Position numbers and translations under genes: made by a program. From the NCBI RefSeq assembly GCF_004341515.1, contig NZ_SLZF01000013.1, forward strand, positions 181,717 to 245,716: DNA of 64,000 bases, in the 5' to 3' direction. Below the pieces are notes generated by a model, which did not search any database, had not been told where the DNA came from, and worked only from the letters and a program-made list of their open reading frames with translations. Origin of the DNA: Allobosea sp. BK604. Lineage in GTDB: Bacteria; Pseudomonadota; Alphaproteobacteria; Rhizobiales; Beijerinckiaceae. Shown piece by piece: positions 7,675 through 16,644 of this stretch. Each line of letters starts with the position of its first letter. The first letter of the stretch is position 1.

Positions 7675-9562
7675 GCGCTGCGCTTTCTCGCCTGGGCGTT
7701 GCTCCGCTCCGTATCTCGGTGGCCTTCGGCACAGCCTTCAATGAGGTGAAGAGGACCTGCTCCTTGGGCCCGAAGGCTTGCATGCGGCCGTCCGCCATGA
7801 CCATCGCGTAGTCGAGCGCGGCGAATGCGCTCGGCCGATGGGCAACGACGACGACGATCCCGCCCCGCCTGCGCACACCGAGGATGGCTTCGGTCAAGGC
7901 CTCTTCGCCCTCGGCGTCGAGGTTCGAGTTCGGCTCATCGAGCACGACCAGGAAGGGTTCGCCGAACAGCGCCCGAGCCAGCGCGATCCGCTGCCGCTGC
8001 CCCGCCGAGAGGGCGGCGCCCCTGTCGCCGATCTGTGTCTGGTAACCGTTCGGAAGGCGCTGGATGATGTCGTGGACGCCGGCTGCCATCGCGGCGCGGA
8101 CGATCTCGCCAGCCGTCGCATCGCTACGAAAACGAGCGATATTCGCGGCCACGGTACCCGAGAAGAGCTGGACCTCCTGCGGCAGGTAGCCGACGTGACG
8201 TCCCAAGGCCTCGGCTTGCCAGTGCTGGAGCGACGATCCATCGAGGCGGACCGTGCCTCGCAGCGGCTGCCAGATGCCGACCAGCATGCGGGCCAAGGAC
8301 GACTTTCCGGAAGCGCTGCGTCCGATCACGCCCAGGCCTTGTCCGGCTCGAAGAGAGAAGGCGATGTCGATGACCGTCAGGCGCTGCGCCCCGGGTGGCG
8401 TCGCCGAGGCGGTCTCCACTGCGAGACATTCCCGGGGTGCGGGCAATGCCAAGGCGGGCGGTGGGGACGGATGCGCGGCGAGCAGTTCCGTCAAGCGCGC
8501 CCAGCCTTGGCGGGCCTTGACGAACCCGGCCCAGTTGCCGATCGCCAGGTCGACGGGCGCGAGAGCACGCGCGGTGAGGATCGAGCTCGCCACGATGATG
8601 CCGCCCGTTGCCTCCTGCTTGATCACGAGATAGGCGCCAACGCCAAGCACCATGGATTGCAGCAGCAGGCGGAGCACTCGCGAGCTGGCTCCGAGACCAC
8701 TGGAAACCTCTGCGGCGCGTTGCTGATGACGGCGGTGCTCGTCGTTCACGGCCGTCCACAAGCGCGTCATTTCGCTGCCCATTCCCATCGCCTGGACAGT
8801 CTCGGCATTCCGGCACCCGATTTCCCCCACCTGCAGCCGTTGCGCGGCCGCCTCGCTTGCCGCTCGGGCTGGCGAACGGGAAAGACGCTCGGTCAGAACC
8901 GTCAAGGCGACGAGAATTAAGGCGCCGATGAGAGCGGTGGTACCGATCCAAAAGTGGAACAGGAAACACATGCCGAGATAGAGCGGGATCCACGGCAGGT
9001 CGAACAGGGCGCCCGGGCCACTGCCGGAAAGGAATGTGCGCACCTGATCCAGGTCGCGCACGGATTGCATGCTCTGCCCCGGCGACCGTGAGCTCAGCGA
9101 AGCGGTCAGGACGGCCCGGAATACCTTCGACGTCATCGCTTCATCGAGCGCGCCGCCAATCCTCAGCAGGAGGCGGCCGCGGAGAATTTCGAAGATGCCG
9201 TTGAAGAAGAACAGCATGATGACGAGCAGAGTGACGCCGATCAGGGTCGGGACGCTTCGGCTCGGCAGGACGCGATCGTAGATCTCGAGCATGTAGAGCG
9301 AGCCGGCCAAGGTCAGGACGTTCAACATGCCGCTGAGTATGGCGATCGTGACGATCGCACCGCGCCATCGAGCGAGCGCCTCAGTGAGCGGAGAAGCCGG
9401 TGCAACGGATCGGTCGCCGATTCCGAAAGTCGCCATCGAGATAGGGGCCGTCGGCACGCCCTCCCGCCGCGTTCCAAAAGGAACGCGGAAAGCTCGCAGA
9501 GCAAGAAGCGCCTTCTTCCAGGCATTCAACGCGGCGAGGCCCTGCTCTCGCCAGGAATCCAC
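7667..9562 (-). CDS. Type I secretion ABC permease/ATPase (PrsD-like)
   Basis: The protein has an N-terminal membrane domain with about five to six hydrophobic helices (residues 80-330) and a C-terminal ATPase with Walker A GRSASGKSSL, signature LSAGQRQRIALARAL and Walker B FLVVLDEPNSNLD. This order is that of the PrsD/LapB/AprD exporters of RTX proteins. The longest frame starts at a GTG (9562) and gives 631 aa. An ATG at 9436 would give 589 aa, closer to the family's usual size, and neither start has a strong ribosome-binding site. It sits about 135 bp after the lyase gene and overlaps the adaptor gene. Confidence 0.9.
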   Translation of the reverse strand: MDSWREQGLAALNAWKKALLALRAFRVPFGTRREGVPTAPISMATFGIGDRSVAPASPLTEALARWRGAIVTIAILSGMLNVLTLAGSLYMLEIYDRVLPSRSVPTLIGVTLLVIMLFFFNGIFEILRGRLLLRIGGALDEAMTSKVFRAVLTASLSSRSPGQSMQSVRDLDQVRTFLSGSGPGALFDLPWIPLYLGMCFLFHFWIGTTALIGALILVALTVLTERLSRSPARAASEAAAQRLQVGEIGCRNAETVQAMGMGSEMTRLWTAVNDEHRRHQQRAAEVSSGLGASSRVLRLLLQSMVLGVGAYLVIKQEATGGIIVASSILTARALAPVDLAIGNWAGFVKARQGWARLTELLAAHPSPPPALALPAPRECLAVETASATPPGAQRLTVIDIAFSLRAGQGLGVIGRSASGKSSLARMLVGIWQPLRGTVRLDGSSLQHWQAEALGRHVGYLPQEVQLFSGTVAANIARFRSDATAGEIVRAAMAAGVHDIIQRLPNGYQTQIGDRGAALSAGQRQRIALARALFGEPFLVVLDEPNSNLDAEGEEALTEAILGVRRRGGIVVVVAHRPSAFAALDYAMVMADGRMQAFGPKEQVLFTSLKAVPKATEIRSGATPRRESAAHE

Positions 9563-9696
9563 CGAGAAAAGCGGCCTTCCAAAGGGTGGGTTGTCGGACA
9601 GTTCGAAAGCCTCGCGATCGGAAGTGGCGGGAGCAGTTCTGGCGAGCCAGGTCGCCCCGCGGAGGGGCGACCTGGTGAGACGGTGGAATTCGCCGA

Positions 9697-11406
9697 TCAG
9701 AGGGCGAAGTCCGATCGATGGAGGATCAACTTATGGTTGAACTCGATCTGGAAATCGGCCGTACCGTCTCCATTGGTATCTCCCTGGAGAATGGTAGAGT
9801 CGTCTGTCCGATAGAATGAGACCGCGTTGGCTTGGACAGAGTGTGTCTCACCGGCGAATTTGAAGACCTGATCCCCCGCAACCGCGGTGTTCGCGTCGAT
9901 GAGGCCGAGATCGATGGTGTCGGCGCCTTGCTGGAACCATTGGATGATGTCGTGCTGACCTGGGCCGACCCCGCTGTCGGCTGCAGTCTTGAACACGAAG
10001 GTGTCTCGACCGTCGCCGCCGTGCATGACGTCGGCTCCAAGACCGCCCGTCAGGCGGTCATTGCCGCTTCCACCGCGGAGCTCGTCGTTCCCGGCGCCGC
10101 CATCGAGGCGATCGGAGCCGCCATTGCCGTGAATGAAATCATTCCCCGCCGTACCTTGGAGTGTATCGGCCCGCTCCGTGCCGTACTGTTTGGCGATAGG
10201 ACCCGGCGCGGGTGCCGGATCCGCGGGAGCGGGAGCCACAGGTACCGGGGGTGTCGGCGAGGTGCCGCCTGCGCCGCTTCCCGGAATTACGGGAGCCGGT
10301 GCACCGCCGGTGCCAGGCGTCCCGGCCTCGGTGAAGGGCAGCGACCCGTCGGCAAGACGATCGGCGCTTCCCAAGCCGCCTTCCAGGGAGGCATAGTCGT
10401 TGGTCACGGGAGCCGCCCCGGCGTTCCATGAGTTGCCCGATGTCGTTCCGGAGGCGGCAACCTGGCCGTCACCGAACGCGGCGTTGTCATAGAGGCTGCT
10501 TTTCCCGGTGAAGAAGCCGTAATTATAGGTGCCGTTGTCGTAAGCCGTGTTCTCTCTCAGCGTGGTCCCGGTTCCACCATTCTCATCGAAACCGATCGCC
10601 AGGTTTCCCCAGGCGACATTGTCGATGACGGTGTGACCTCCGGAGGAACCGCCGCTGCCCGCCCGAATGCCGCCGAGCTTGAATCCGTTGCCATCACCCG
10701 ACGCATCGCCATTCGCGCCGTAGCCGTTGTCGAAGGCCCAGTTGCCCTCGATCCGCACCGGCGCATTCCGCGTGCCGTCCTGGATATTGAAGAAGTCGAA
10801 ACCATCGTCGGCGTTGCCCCAGGCGCGGTTGTCGCGCAGGACATTGCCGGTACCGCTGGTGCTGACCTGGAAACCGTCGGCATTGTCTCCCGCCAGGTCA
10901 CGATTGTCGTGGGAGTCGTTGTTGACGAAGAGGTTGTTCGAACTGGCTCCGAACAAGGAAATGCCCTTGCCCTCCGAGTACGTGAGCCGGCCATTATCGT
11001 GCACGTCGAGGTGCTCGATGATGTTGTTGTGTGACTGATCCCGCAACACGAGGCCGCCCATCGGTCCGCCGCGAATCTCCAGCCCGACGATGTGGTTCCA
11101 CGAGACGCTCGAGCCGTCCAGCACCCAGCCACCAGCCCCGGCGCGACCGTACCAATCGGTCGACGTCATCCGAGACCCGTCCAGGATAGGCGTCTCGCCC
11201 GGGTAGTTGGCGATTGTGATCGGCGCCCCGCTTGTGCCGTCGCGGGTCAGCTGGATGCCGCTGGTGAGAGCGTAAACGCCGCCCCGCATATAGATGGTAT
11301 CACCAGGCTGAGAGAGATCATGAGCATGTTGCAGGGAGGCAAAAGGCCGGTCGATGGCTCCGGTCTGGGTGTCAGATCCGGTTGGCGATACGTAGTAAAC
11401 AGTCAT
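9697..11406 (-). CDS. Type I-secreted PL9-type right-handed beta-helix lyase with RTX tail
   Basis: The protein starts directly with MTVYYVSPTGSDTQTG and has no signal peptide, as expected for type I cargo. Residues to about 340 form parallel beta-helix coils. They carry the PL9 signature NADDGFDFF near residue 199 (Asp-Asp-x-x-Asp calcium site) and GNGFKLGG with the presumed catalytic Lys near 241. A proline/glycine linker leads to five RTX nonapeptides (GGAGNDELR, GGSGNDRLT and others) and a serralysin-type C-terminal segment (DIIQWFQQGADTIDLGLIDAN region). It probably cleaves an acidic polysaccharide, perhaps the polymer made here, outside the cell. The frame extends to an ATG at 11463, but the domain begins at 11406. 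The T1SS genes follow, and a paralogue lies at 25088-26458. Confidence 0.86.
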   Translation of the reverse strand: MTVYYVSPTGSDTQTGAIDRPFASLQHAHDLSQPGDTIYMRGGVYALTSGIQLTRDGTSGAPITIANYPGETPILDGSRMTSTDWYGRAGAGGWVLDGSSVSWNHIVGLEIRGGPMGGLVLRDQSHNNIIEHLDVHDNGRLTYSEGKGISLFGASSNNLFVNNDSHDNRDLAGDNADGFQVSTSGTGNVLRDNRAWGNADDGFDFFNIQDGTRNAPVRIEGNWAFDNGYGANGDASGDGNGFKLGGIRAGSGGSSGGHTVIDNVAWGNLAIGFDENGGTGTTLRENTAYDNGTYNYGFFTGKSSLYDNAAFGDGQVAASGTTSGNSWNAGAAPVTNDYASLEGGLGSADRLADGSLPFTEAGTPGTGGAPAPVIPGSGAGGTSPTPPVPVAPAPADPAPAPGPIAKQYGTERADTLQGTAGNDFIHGNGGSDRLDGGAGNDELRGGSGNDRLTGGLGADVMHGGDGRDTFVFKTAADSGVGPGQHDIIQWFQQGADTIDLGLIDANTAVAGDQVFKFAGETHSVQANAVSFYRTDDSTILQGDTNGDGTADFQIEFNHKLILHRSDFAL

Positions 11407-11877
11407 GAAGTCACTTTCGCTGGATGGACATGCGAAACCGCTCAAAAGAGACGGCTCCGCCATGGACCGGCCGATGCGGCTGGTCGGCGGCTGGGTTACG
11501 CAGAAGCAACGGTTGGAGAAGGGGCGCAGGTAGTCCGGGTGCTACCGTCAGACTGCGCGGAGCGGAAAGAACCCGCCACCCGATCCAGAACTCATTTTGA
11601 GCTTCTAAAGTCGTATTCAGGCGACATATAGACCGAAAACTGCTCAAATGCAGTGATTACGGCCTCGTCATACCAATTTTATTCTATCGTATTGATCGTA
11701 GTCCTTCAATTATACTTTGATATCCAGGCATATAGCCTAAATTCTCCGCACTCATACTTTGTGTATGTGAGTGGAGTGATGCGTATATAGGTGAAAGGCG
11801 GCGGGTGCGTCATAGCTTCGCCAGCCAAATCATTGCTTTTTCCCGCCAATGTGAAGCCACAGTGCCCTTCCCCAGGG
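11407..11877. other. Intergenic region between AraC-type regulator and lyase operon
   Basis: These 471 bp hold no convincing gene. The middle (about 11640-11800) is markedly AT-rich compared with its surroundings and is the likely promoter region of the lyase/T1SS operon. It contains the inverted repeat listed at 11744-11776. Confidence 0.6.
11744..11776. promoter_or_regulatory. Imperfect inverted repeat, candidate operator
   Basis: CTCCGCACTCATAC is followed by a short loop and GTATGTGAGTGGAG, an imperfect inverted repeat in the AT-rich region about 340 bp upstream of the lyase start. It could bind the neighbouring AraC-family regulator, but AraC proteins more often use direct repeats, so this is tentative. 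Confidence 0.35.
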
Positions 11878-12945
11878 TCAAGTGTCGTCGAGCCCGCCTC
11901 GCCTGAGCTCACGTCGAAACTCCGTGGGCCTCTTGCCCGTCCATCGCTTGAACGCCCGGACCAGGGTGCTCGACTCGCGATAGCCCAGCAGCCAGGCGAG
12001 TTGCGACATGGTGAGCTCGCCGTTTCGCATGTATCGAACAGCGAGGGAGGCTCGCACCCCGTCGAGGATGCTGCTGAAGCTCATCCTCTCCTCTGCAAGC
12101 TTCCGTGTCAGCGTGCGCGCGCTCGTTCCGACGTCTCTTGCGATGGCGTCGATCGTGACCGTCCCATAGCGAAGACGTGCGGCGATCGCTTTTTCCACGC
12201 GGAGCTGCAGGGATTCGGGCTCCGGAGCGCGCATTGTGGACTCGCTGCTTTGCAGCCGCCTCAGAAGCTGATGCAGATGCGGATCGTGCGTGACGAGCGG
12301 CAGGTCGCCCGCGTCCTTGCCAAATTCGAGCAGGTCCCTGTCCGCACCGAAGATGACCTCCCGACCGAAATAGCGATCCATCTCGGGCACTTTACCAACC
12401 CGCAGATGGATCATGGTCGCGGAAGTCGGCACCAACTCGCGGCTTGTGAAGTCGCGGCACAGCCTGAGCGTGCCCGTGATCCAGAACTCAGAGAAATGGC
12501 GGTCCAGATGCGGATCCAGGCCTTCGTAGCTCAGTTCGACGGACACGCCGCTCGTTCTGCCGCTTCCGACACGCACCGGCTCGTTCAGGGATGCTGAATA
12601 TTCTTCCTCATTGGCGAGGGCTTCGCCCAGAGTTTCAGCAGACGCCACCAAGTAATAGATAAATCCGAGCGCTCGAAAATCAAAGCTCAGCGCGAGATGG
12701 AATCCAAGAAGATCATCATTCAGGGCGTTGGCTGCCAAATCAAGAAAAATCGACTGGATGTTGACAGGAACGCGTTCGGATGTGTGAATGGAAAGATCGG
12801 AAGGCATCCCAGATTCTTTAAGGAGAGGAATTGGGTTAATATCATTCGATAACAACTCTCTTATCGCTAGAATCGTGATGATTGCTACGTTGCCATCCGG
12901 TTTATTTGCGTACTCGGACGCTACATCTTGCAGTTCTCGAATCAT
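11878..12945 (-). CDS. AraC-family transcriptional regulator with Arabinose_bd-type N-terminus
   Basis: The 355-aa length and the layout match the OruR/QhpR-like AraC subgroup: a ligand-binding N-terminal domain of about 200 residues, then two helix-turn-helix motifs at the C-terminus. The second HTH includes TMSQLAWLLGYRESSTLVRAFKRWTGKRPTEFR, with the AraC-typical LGY, F-R/K-RW and G-x-x-P-x-x-F/Y-R positions. It lies upstream of, and on the same strand as, the RTX lyase and T1SS genes, which makes them its obvious candidate targets. The ligand cannot be guessed. The ATG at 12945 is the only start that gives the full N-terminal domain. The 5' part of the gene is more AT-rich than the rest. 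Confidence 0.88.
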   Translation of the reverse strand: MIRELQDVASEYANKPDGNVAIITILAIRELLSNDINPIPLLKESGMPSDLSIHTSERVPVNIQSIFLDLAANALNDDLLGFHLALSFDFRALGFIYYLVASAETLGEALANEEEYSASLNEPVRVGSGRTSGVSVELSYEGLDPHLDRHFSEFWITGTLRLCRDFTSRELVPTSATMIHLRVGKVPEMDRYFGREVIFGADRDLLEFGKDAGDLPLVTHDPHLHQLLRRLQSSESTMRAPEPESLQLRVEKAIAARLRYGTVTIDAIARDVGTSARTLTRKLAEERMSFSSILDGVRASLAVRYMRNGELTMSQLAWLLGYRESSTLVRAFKRWTGKRPTEFRRELRRGGLDDT

Positions 12946-13006
12946 GCTTGCCTCGCGGTGCTTTTAGCTGATTCGAACTCTCGGAACTATTACTTGTCCT
13001 TCGCCG

Positions 13007-13021
13007 TGAGCGAAACGCTCA
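13007..13021. promoter_or_regulatory. Short perfect inverted repeat upstream of the AraC-type gene
   Basis: TGAGCG-AAA-CGCTCA lies about 60 bp upstream of the regulator's start codon. The six-base arms could be an operator or a small hairpin in the leader. No more can be said. Confidence 0.25.
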
Positions 13022-13089
13022 TTGTTCGGCATGCGCAGTTGAGAGCGCCCGGGAGATTAATCGCGTCACATCTTTCGACTTGATCGCCA

Positions 13090-13197
13090 TCAAGATGGGA
13101 GGCCGTGAAGGGCGTCGCTTGCCGGGTGCTGCCGTGTCGCCGGCGGCTTTTCGTTTTGTTCGCCCGCGTTTTGCCCGGCTGCGATTTTGACGGCCAT
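13090..13197 (-). CDS. Possible small protein (35 aa), unknown
   Basis: A 35-codon frame begins MAVKIAAGQNAG and ends DALHGLPS. It lies 14 bp after the YdcF-type gene on the same strand and is preceded by GGCGGAAGT, a passable ribosome-binding site. The product would be hydrophilic with no recognisable domain. It could equally be non-coding trailer. Confidence 0.25.
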   Translation of the reverse strand: MAVKIAAGQNAGEQNEKPPATRQHPASDALHGLPS

Positions 13198-13211
13198 ACT
13201 TCCGCCGACGC

Positions 13212-14066
13212 CTAGTTCGCGGCTGCGGGCGCCAGGTCGCGCTGGGGAAAATCCATCGAGTTCGGCCTCGGGAAAAAAGAACTCGTCCGCCCGGAGATGC
13301 GATACCCGAACAAGCCGAGCCACTCCTTGACAGCTATATCCAGTCGCTGAAGGCCGTGTCCCACGACAGTGAACGGCCGAATCGAATCGATTGGTCCACG
13401 GGTCTGATAGTCGACCGGATAAGGGACGACCGCCAGCCCGACTTTCTGAAAGCAACCCATCGCGCGCGGCATGTGCCATGCGGACGTTATGAGAACCCAG
13501 CGCCCTCGCGCCCGCGCACCCAAAAGATCTTTCGTATTCCGCGCATTGTCCCACGTCGTGCCTGACGCCGTCTCGATGAGGAGGCGTTCCGTTGACAAGC
13601 CGAGCCTCTGCATTTGCTCGGCCGCCAGCTGCGCTTCCGATCGCGACGGATCACCCGAGCCTCCCCCCGTATAGACCAGGCGTGCTTCGGGATGGCGCCG
13701 AGCCATCTCCATGAAACGCACGAACCGCTCGGCCGCCCCATTCAGCGAAAACTCGTCTCGATCGAGCGAATTCGCCAGGTCCACCGCGCCTGACAGGACG
13801 ATGATGCCGTCGATCGGGCGCCCGTCTTCCTGATACTTGGGAAAGCGTTCCTCGAGAGGGCGGATCAATATGTTGGCAATCGGCAGAATTCCGGCAATCA
13901 GTGTCCCACCGATGCCCAAGCTGGCCAGCCATAGGCCACGACGCCCCCGGCTAGCGAGTGCGATGATCAAGCCGAGCAGGCCGATTGCGGGAAGAAGGTT
14001 CGAGGGCGCAGTTGCGGACGCCGCAATCTGGGAGATCGTCGCGAACATGGGTTTGCGTCCGCTCAC
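13212..14066 (-). CDS. YdcF/SanA-like (DUF218) membrane protein
   Basis: Two hydrophobic helices (about residues 20-65) precede a DUF218 domain. Visible blocks are GIIVLSGAVD, RLVYTGGGSGDPSRSEAQLA, the acidic/Asn segment ASGTTWDNARNTKDLL, and WVLITSAWHMPRAMGCFQKVGL. DUF218 proteins such as ElyC and SanA influence envelope polysaccharide synthesis or lipid-carrier use, but their chemistry is not settled. It follows the Wzc-like gene on the same strand with a RIME-like repeat between them. The start may be the GTG at 14066 or the ATG at 14048. Both give the same helices and neither has a clearly better ribosome-binding site. Confidence 0.82.
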   Translation of the reverse strand: MSGRKPMFATISQIAASATAPSNLLPAIGLLGLIIALASRGRRGLWLASLGIGGTLIAGILPIANILIRPLEERFPKYQEDGRPIDGIIVLSGAVDLANSLDRDEFSLNGAAERFVRFMEMARRHPEARLVYTGGGSGDPSRSEAQLAAEQMQRLGLSTERLLIETASGTTWDNARNTKDLLGARARGRWVLITSAWHMPRAMGCFQKVGLAVVPYPVDYQTRGPIDSIRPFTVVGHGLQRLDIAVKEWLGLFGYRISGRTSSFFPRPNSMDFPQRDLAPAAAN

Positions 14067-14073
14067 CGTCCGA

Positions 14074-14179
14074 CTAGCGCATTTTCGAGCGAAGTGGATA
14101 CCGGTTCGCGTGAAGAAAATGCGTCAAAACAAGTAGATAGAGCATTTTCGCAATTCGAAGACATGCGGAAATGCTCTAG
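14074..14179 (+). repeat. RIME-like 106-bp palindromic element, copy C
   Basis: Direct-orientation copy running from CTAGCGCATTTTCGAGCG to AAATGCTCTAG. The left end has CTAGC where other copies have CTAGA. It separates the Wzc-like gene from the YdcF-like gene. Confidence 0.9.
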
Positions 14180-14215
14180 GAGTCCGTAGCGCGGACGGAG
14201 CGCATCAGGAGAGCG

Positions 14216-16420
14216 TCAGGGCAACGAGTTGCTCGCCAGTCTCGTCCGATGGTCGAACAAGAATTCGGCTGCATCTCCGGGCCGATACCGTACATAGGAC
14301 TTGAGGTCAACGCGGGTCAGCACCGCCAGGACGTTCGGCGGGGGCTCCCTTCCGACCGTCGCCGGCCTACTCAGCAACGCCAACGCATTCGCCGCAACGT
14401 CTCGGGTCGTGCTCCCCCATCTCACGGCGAAGAGGACCGCGTCCGCCATGCTTGCGAGAGCTGGAATGGCGGGAGATACGAACACCGCCGGGGCGTCCAT
14501 GACGATATAGTCGTAACGCTCCTGCACTACTTTCAGGCCTGTGATCAACGCCGCGCCAACGAGCAGTGTCGGATCACCGTTGGTGAGTTCCATCACGCTG
14601 AGGCGGTCGCAATCCAGGTCTGCATCGCCGGAATATTGCGGGGTGGCAGAACCGCCGGCGAGGCCCGTCGGCGCCTCGCCTGCCGGTGTCGGGTGGATGC
14701 GCTCTTGCGGGGCATCCGCGCTGACAAGGAGAACGCGTTGCTGGAAGCTCTGTAGACAGGACGCGAGTCCCTCCGCGAGCGCCGTAGTACCCTCCGCAGG
14801 ATGGCTCGACGTCAGGAGGATGATCTTGCCGCTGTCCTTGCGGTGCCCCGTGACGGCCTGCACCATTGCGCACACGGTCTCGATCGCGAACGCATTCGGA
14901 TAGGCAGAAGTATCGAGCGTGGGCCGGCGCGGCCGTTTGGCCGAGCGACCGGCATCAGGGATAAGGCCGATGCATGGGACCCCGAGCACGCTCTCGATGT
15001 CGCGAGGCTGCCGGAACGTTCGATCCAACTGCTCGCGCGTTGAAGCGGCAACCCCGCCCAGCACGGCGAAGGCTATGACCGCAGCGGGAATGTAGAGGTA
15101 AGGACTGAGCGAGCTCGGGCGCAGGGGCACGGACGCGCGCGCAAGTAGCTGCACGCCGGTCGCGGGAGGATCCTTGTACTCTCGTTTGAGCCGGCTGAGT
15201 TCCCTGACGCTGTCCGCCGCTGAAGCGGCTCTTCGTTCGAGGGTTTGAAACTCCTTCCGCTGGGCGAGGATAATTCCCGATACGGTCTGTAGCGACGTGG
15301 TGTGTTCCGCAAGCGAGCGCGCCTGAATGCGCAGCACACGGATGTCACGCTCGAGCCGCTCCACCTCGGCCTCGCGAGTCACGTCCGGCCGTGGCGTCGA
15401 CGTGTTTCCGGGCGCGGTCGCGGCGGTGTTCGGCACATCGGACACTGCGGGCTCCGCGGTCCGAGATGGGGAAGCCAGGGTGGCGATCCGGGTGCCAACA
15501 TCCGCTTCCGCTCGCCGCAGATCCCTGATGTGTTCCAGCTTGGCCTCCTTTCTCGCCAACTCGGCCCGGACCCCCTCGAGCTGTTGGACGATCTCCGCGA
15601 CCGGCTCCCCCTTCGCGCCATCCGGGAGGCTGGCTCCATGGACGGACGAGTAGGCGCGCAGCGCCTCGTCCGCAGCGTCCGATTCAAGTTGAGCCTGGGC
15701 GAGGTTCTGATCCAGCCATTGTTTTGAATTCTCTCGCTCGAGCTGCTTGCGCTGCGACAGAGCGTTCAAATGAAAGGCGGTGATCTGATTGGCGATCAGT
15801 GCGGCTCTGACCGGGTTGGAACTTTTGTAGCTGATCGAAACGACGCTCGAGCGCCGCTCTTGCCGAACCATGAGGGAGAGCTTCGCCTCGTCGAGACTGG
15901 GCGGCGCGAGCCCTGTCGGGTGATCCGACTGGGCCTGATCGGCTGGAGGTGTCGAGACCGCCGCTTCGAGCAGCCCGGCGGCGTCGAGCAGCCCCCCGCG
16001 CAGGCGGTCCTCGAACGCCGGCTCTGCGCCGGTCGAGCCCGAAGGCGCAGTCGCCTCGTACTCTGGCAGGCCCGACAGGCTCGCCAGCACCGCGCGCAGG
16101 CGAGCATCCGACGTGATGGTGGCGATATGGGTGTCGACGACGGCATCCAGGACGCCGGCCGCGATCTCGGCCTGCGTGGGCTCGATCACGAATTGTGACG
16201 TAGCGGTGTATTTCGGCGGCAAGACGAAGGCCGCGACGCCAGTCAGGAGCGCTCCGGCAAGTGCGAAATAGGCGATGAACGCCTTACGCCGCCAGATGAG
16301 AGCTCCAATGTTATGGATCTTGACATCCTGATTGCGCGGCGTGTCTTCCGAACGCTCCGAGAAGGCTGCCCCCGAGGAGCGACCACTTGAGATAAACTCG
16401 ATCGCACCAAGTCTCATCAC
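14216..16420 (-). CDS. Wzz/Wzc-type polysaccharide co-polymerase with degenerate BY-kinase domain
   Basis: The 734-aa protein has the GumC/ExoP/Wzc plan: a cytoplasmic N-terminus, TM1 near residues 50-70, a long periplasmic coiled-coil region, TM2 near 442-462, and a cytoplasmic P-loop-like domain. The latter keeps a Walker B-like YDYIVMDAP, but the Walker A position reads SSHPAEGTTALAEGLA, with Thr where the invariant Lys should be. Walker A' reads VLLVSADAP, with Ser for the first Asp. No C-terminal tyrosine cluster is seen. It likely sets chain length and links polymerase to export but should be poor or inactive as a tyrosine kinase. It is transcribed divergently from the nucleotidyltransferase cassette. 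Confidence 0.87.
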   Translation of the reverse strand: MMRLGAIEFISSGRSSGAAFSERSEDTPRNQDVKIHNIGALIWRRKAFIAYFALAGALLTGVAAFVLPPKYTATSQFVIEPTQAEIAAGVLDAVVDTHIATITSDARLRAVLASLSGLPEYEATAPSGSTGAEPAFEDRLRGGLLDAAGLLEAAVSTPPADQAQSDHPTGLAPPSLDEAKLSLMVRQERRSSVVSISYKSSNPVRAALIANQITAFHLNALSQRKQLERENSKQWLDQNLAQAQLESDAADEALRAYSSVHGASLPDGAKGEPVAEIVQQLEGVRAELARKEAKLEHIRDLRRAEADVGTRIATLASPSRTAEPAVSDVPNTAATAPGNTSTPRPDVTREAEVERLERDIRVLRIQARSLAEHTTSLQTVSGIILAQRKEFQTLERRAASAADSVRELSRLKREYKDPPATGVQLLARASVPLRPSSLSPYLYIPAAVIAFAVLGGVAASTREQLDRTFRQPRDIESVLGVPCIGLIPDAGRSAKRPRRPTLDTSAYPNAFAIETVCAMVQAVTGHRKDSGKIILLTSSHPAEGTTALAEGLASCLQSFQQRVLLVSADAPQERIHPTPAGEAPTGLAGGSATPQYSGDADLDCDRLSVMELTNGDPTLLVGAALITGLKVVQERYDYIVMDAPAVFVSPAIPALASMADAVLFAVRWGSTTRDVAANALALLSRPATVGREPPPNVLAVLTRVDLKSYVRYRPGDAAEFLFDHRTRLASNSLP

Positions 16421-16633
16421 ATGGTCTCTTTTCTGCTCGCGCGGAAAGGACGTCTAGACCCTGTGGTGCAAGTCATCGACGTGGTGAGCGGCGCGCCTAC
16501 TGCACGCGCACCCAGCACGAGGATGCACGAGCGTAGGCACAGCAATCCACTTAACGCTAGGGGACGCTCATCCGATGCAACTTGATGGCAATCAAGACGG
16601 TCAGATTTTGCCGACATAACCTCGCCTCTTCAG

Positions 16634-16640
16634 AGGAGGC
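16634..16640 (+). promoter_or_regulatory. Strong Shine-Dalgarno that decides the GTG start
   Basis: GAGGAGG lies a few bases before the GTG at 16645 and points to that codon, not the upstream ATG at 16582, as the start of the nucleotidyltransferase. Confidence 0.75.
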
Positions 16641-16644
16641 GCAA

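Noticed and set aside
6367..9562. Type I secretion system judged incomplete because no TolC is nearby
   Set aside because: Unlinked TolC channels are usual for PrsDE-type systems, so absence here means nothing.
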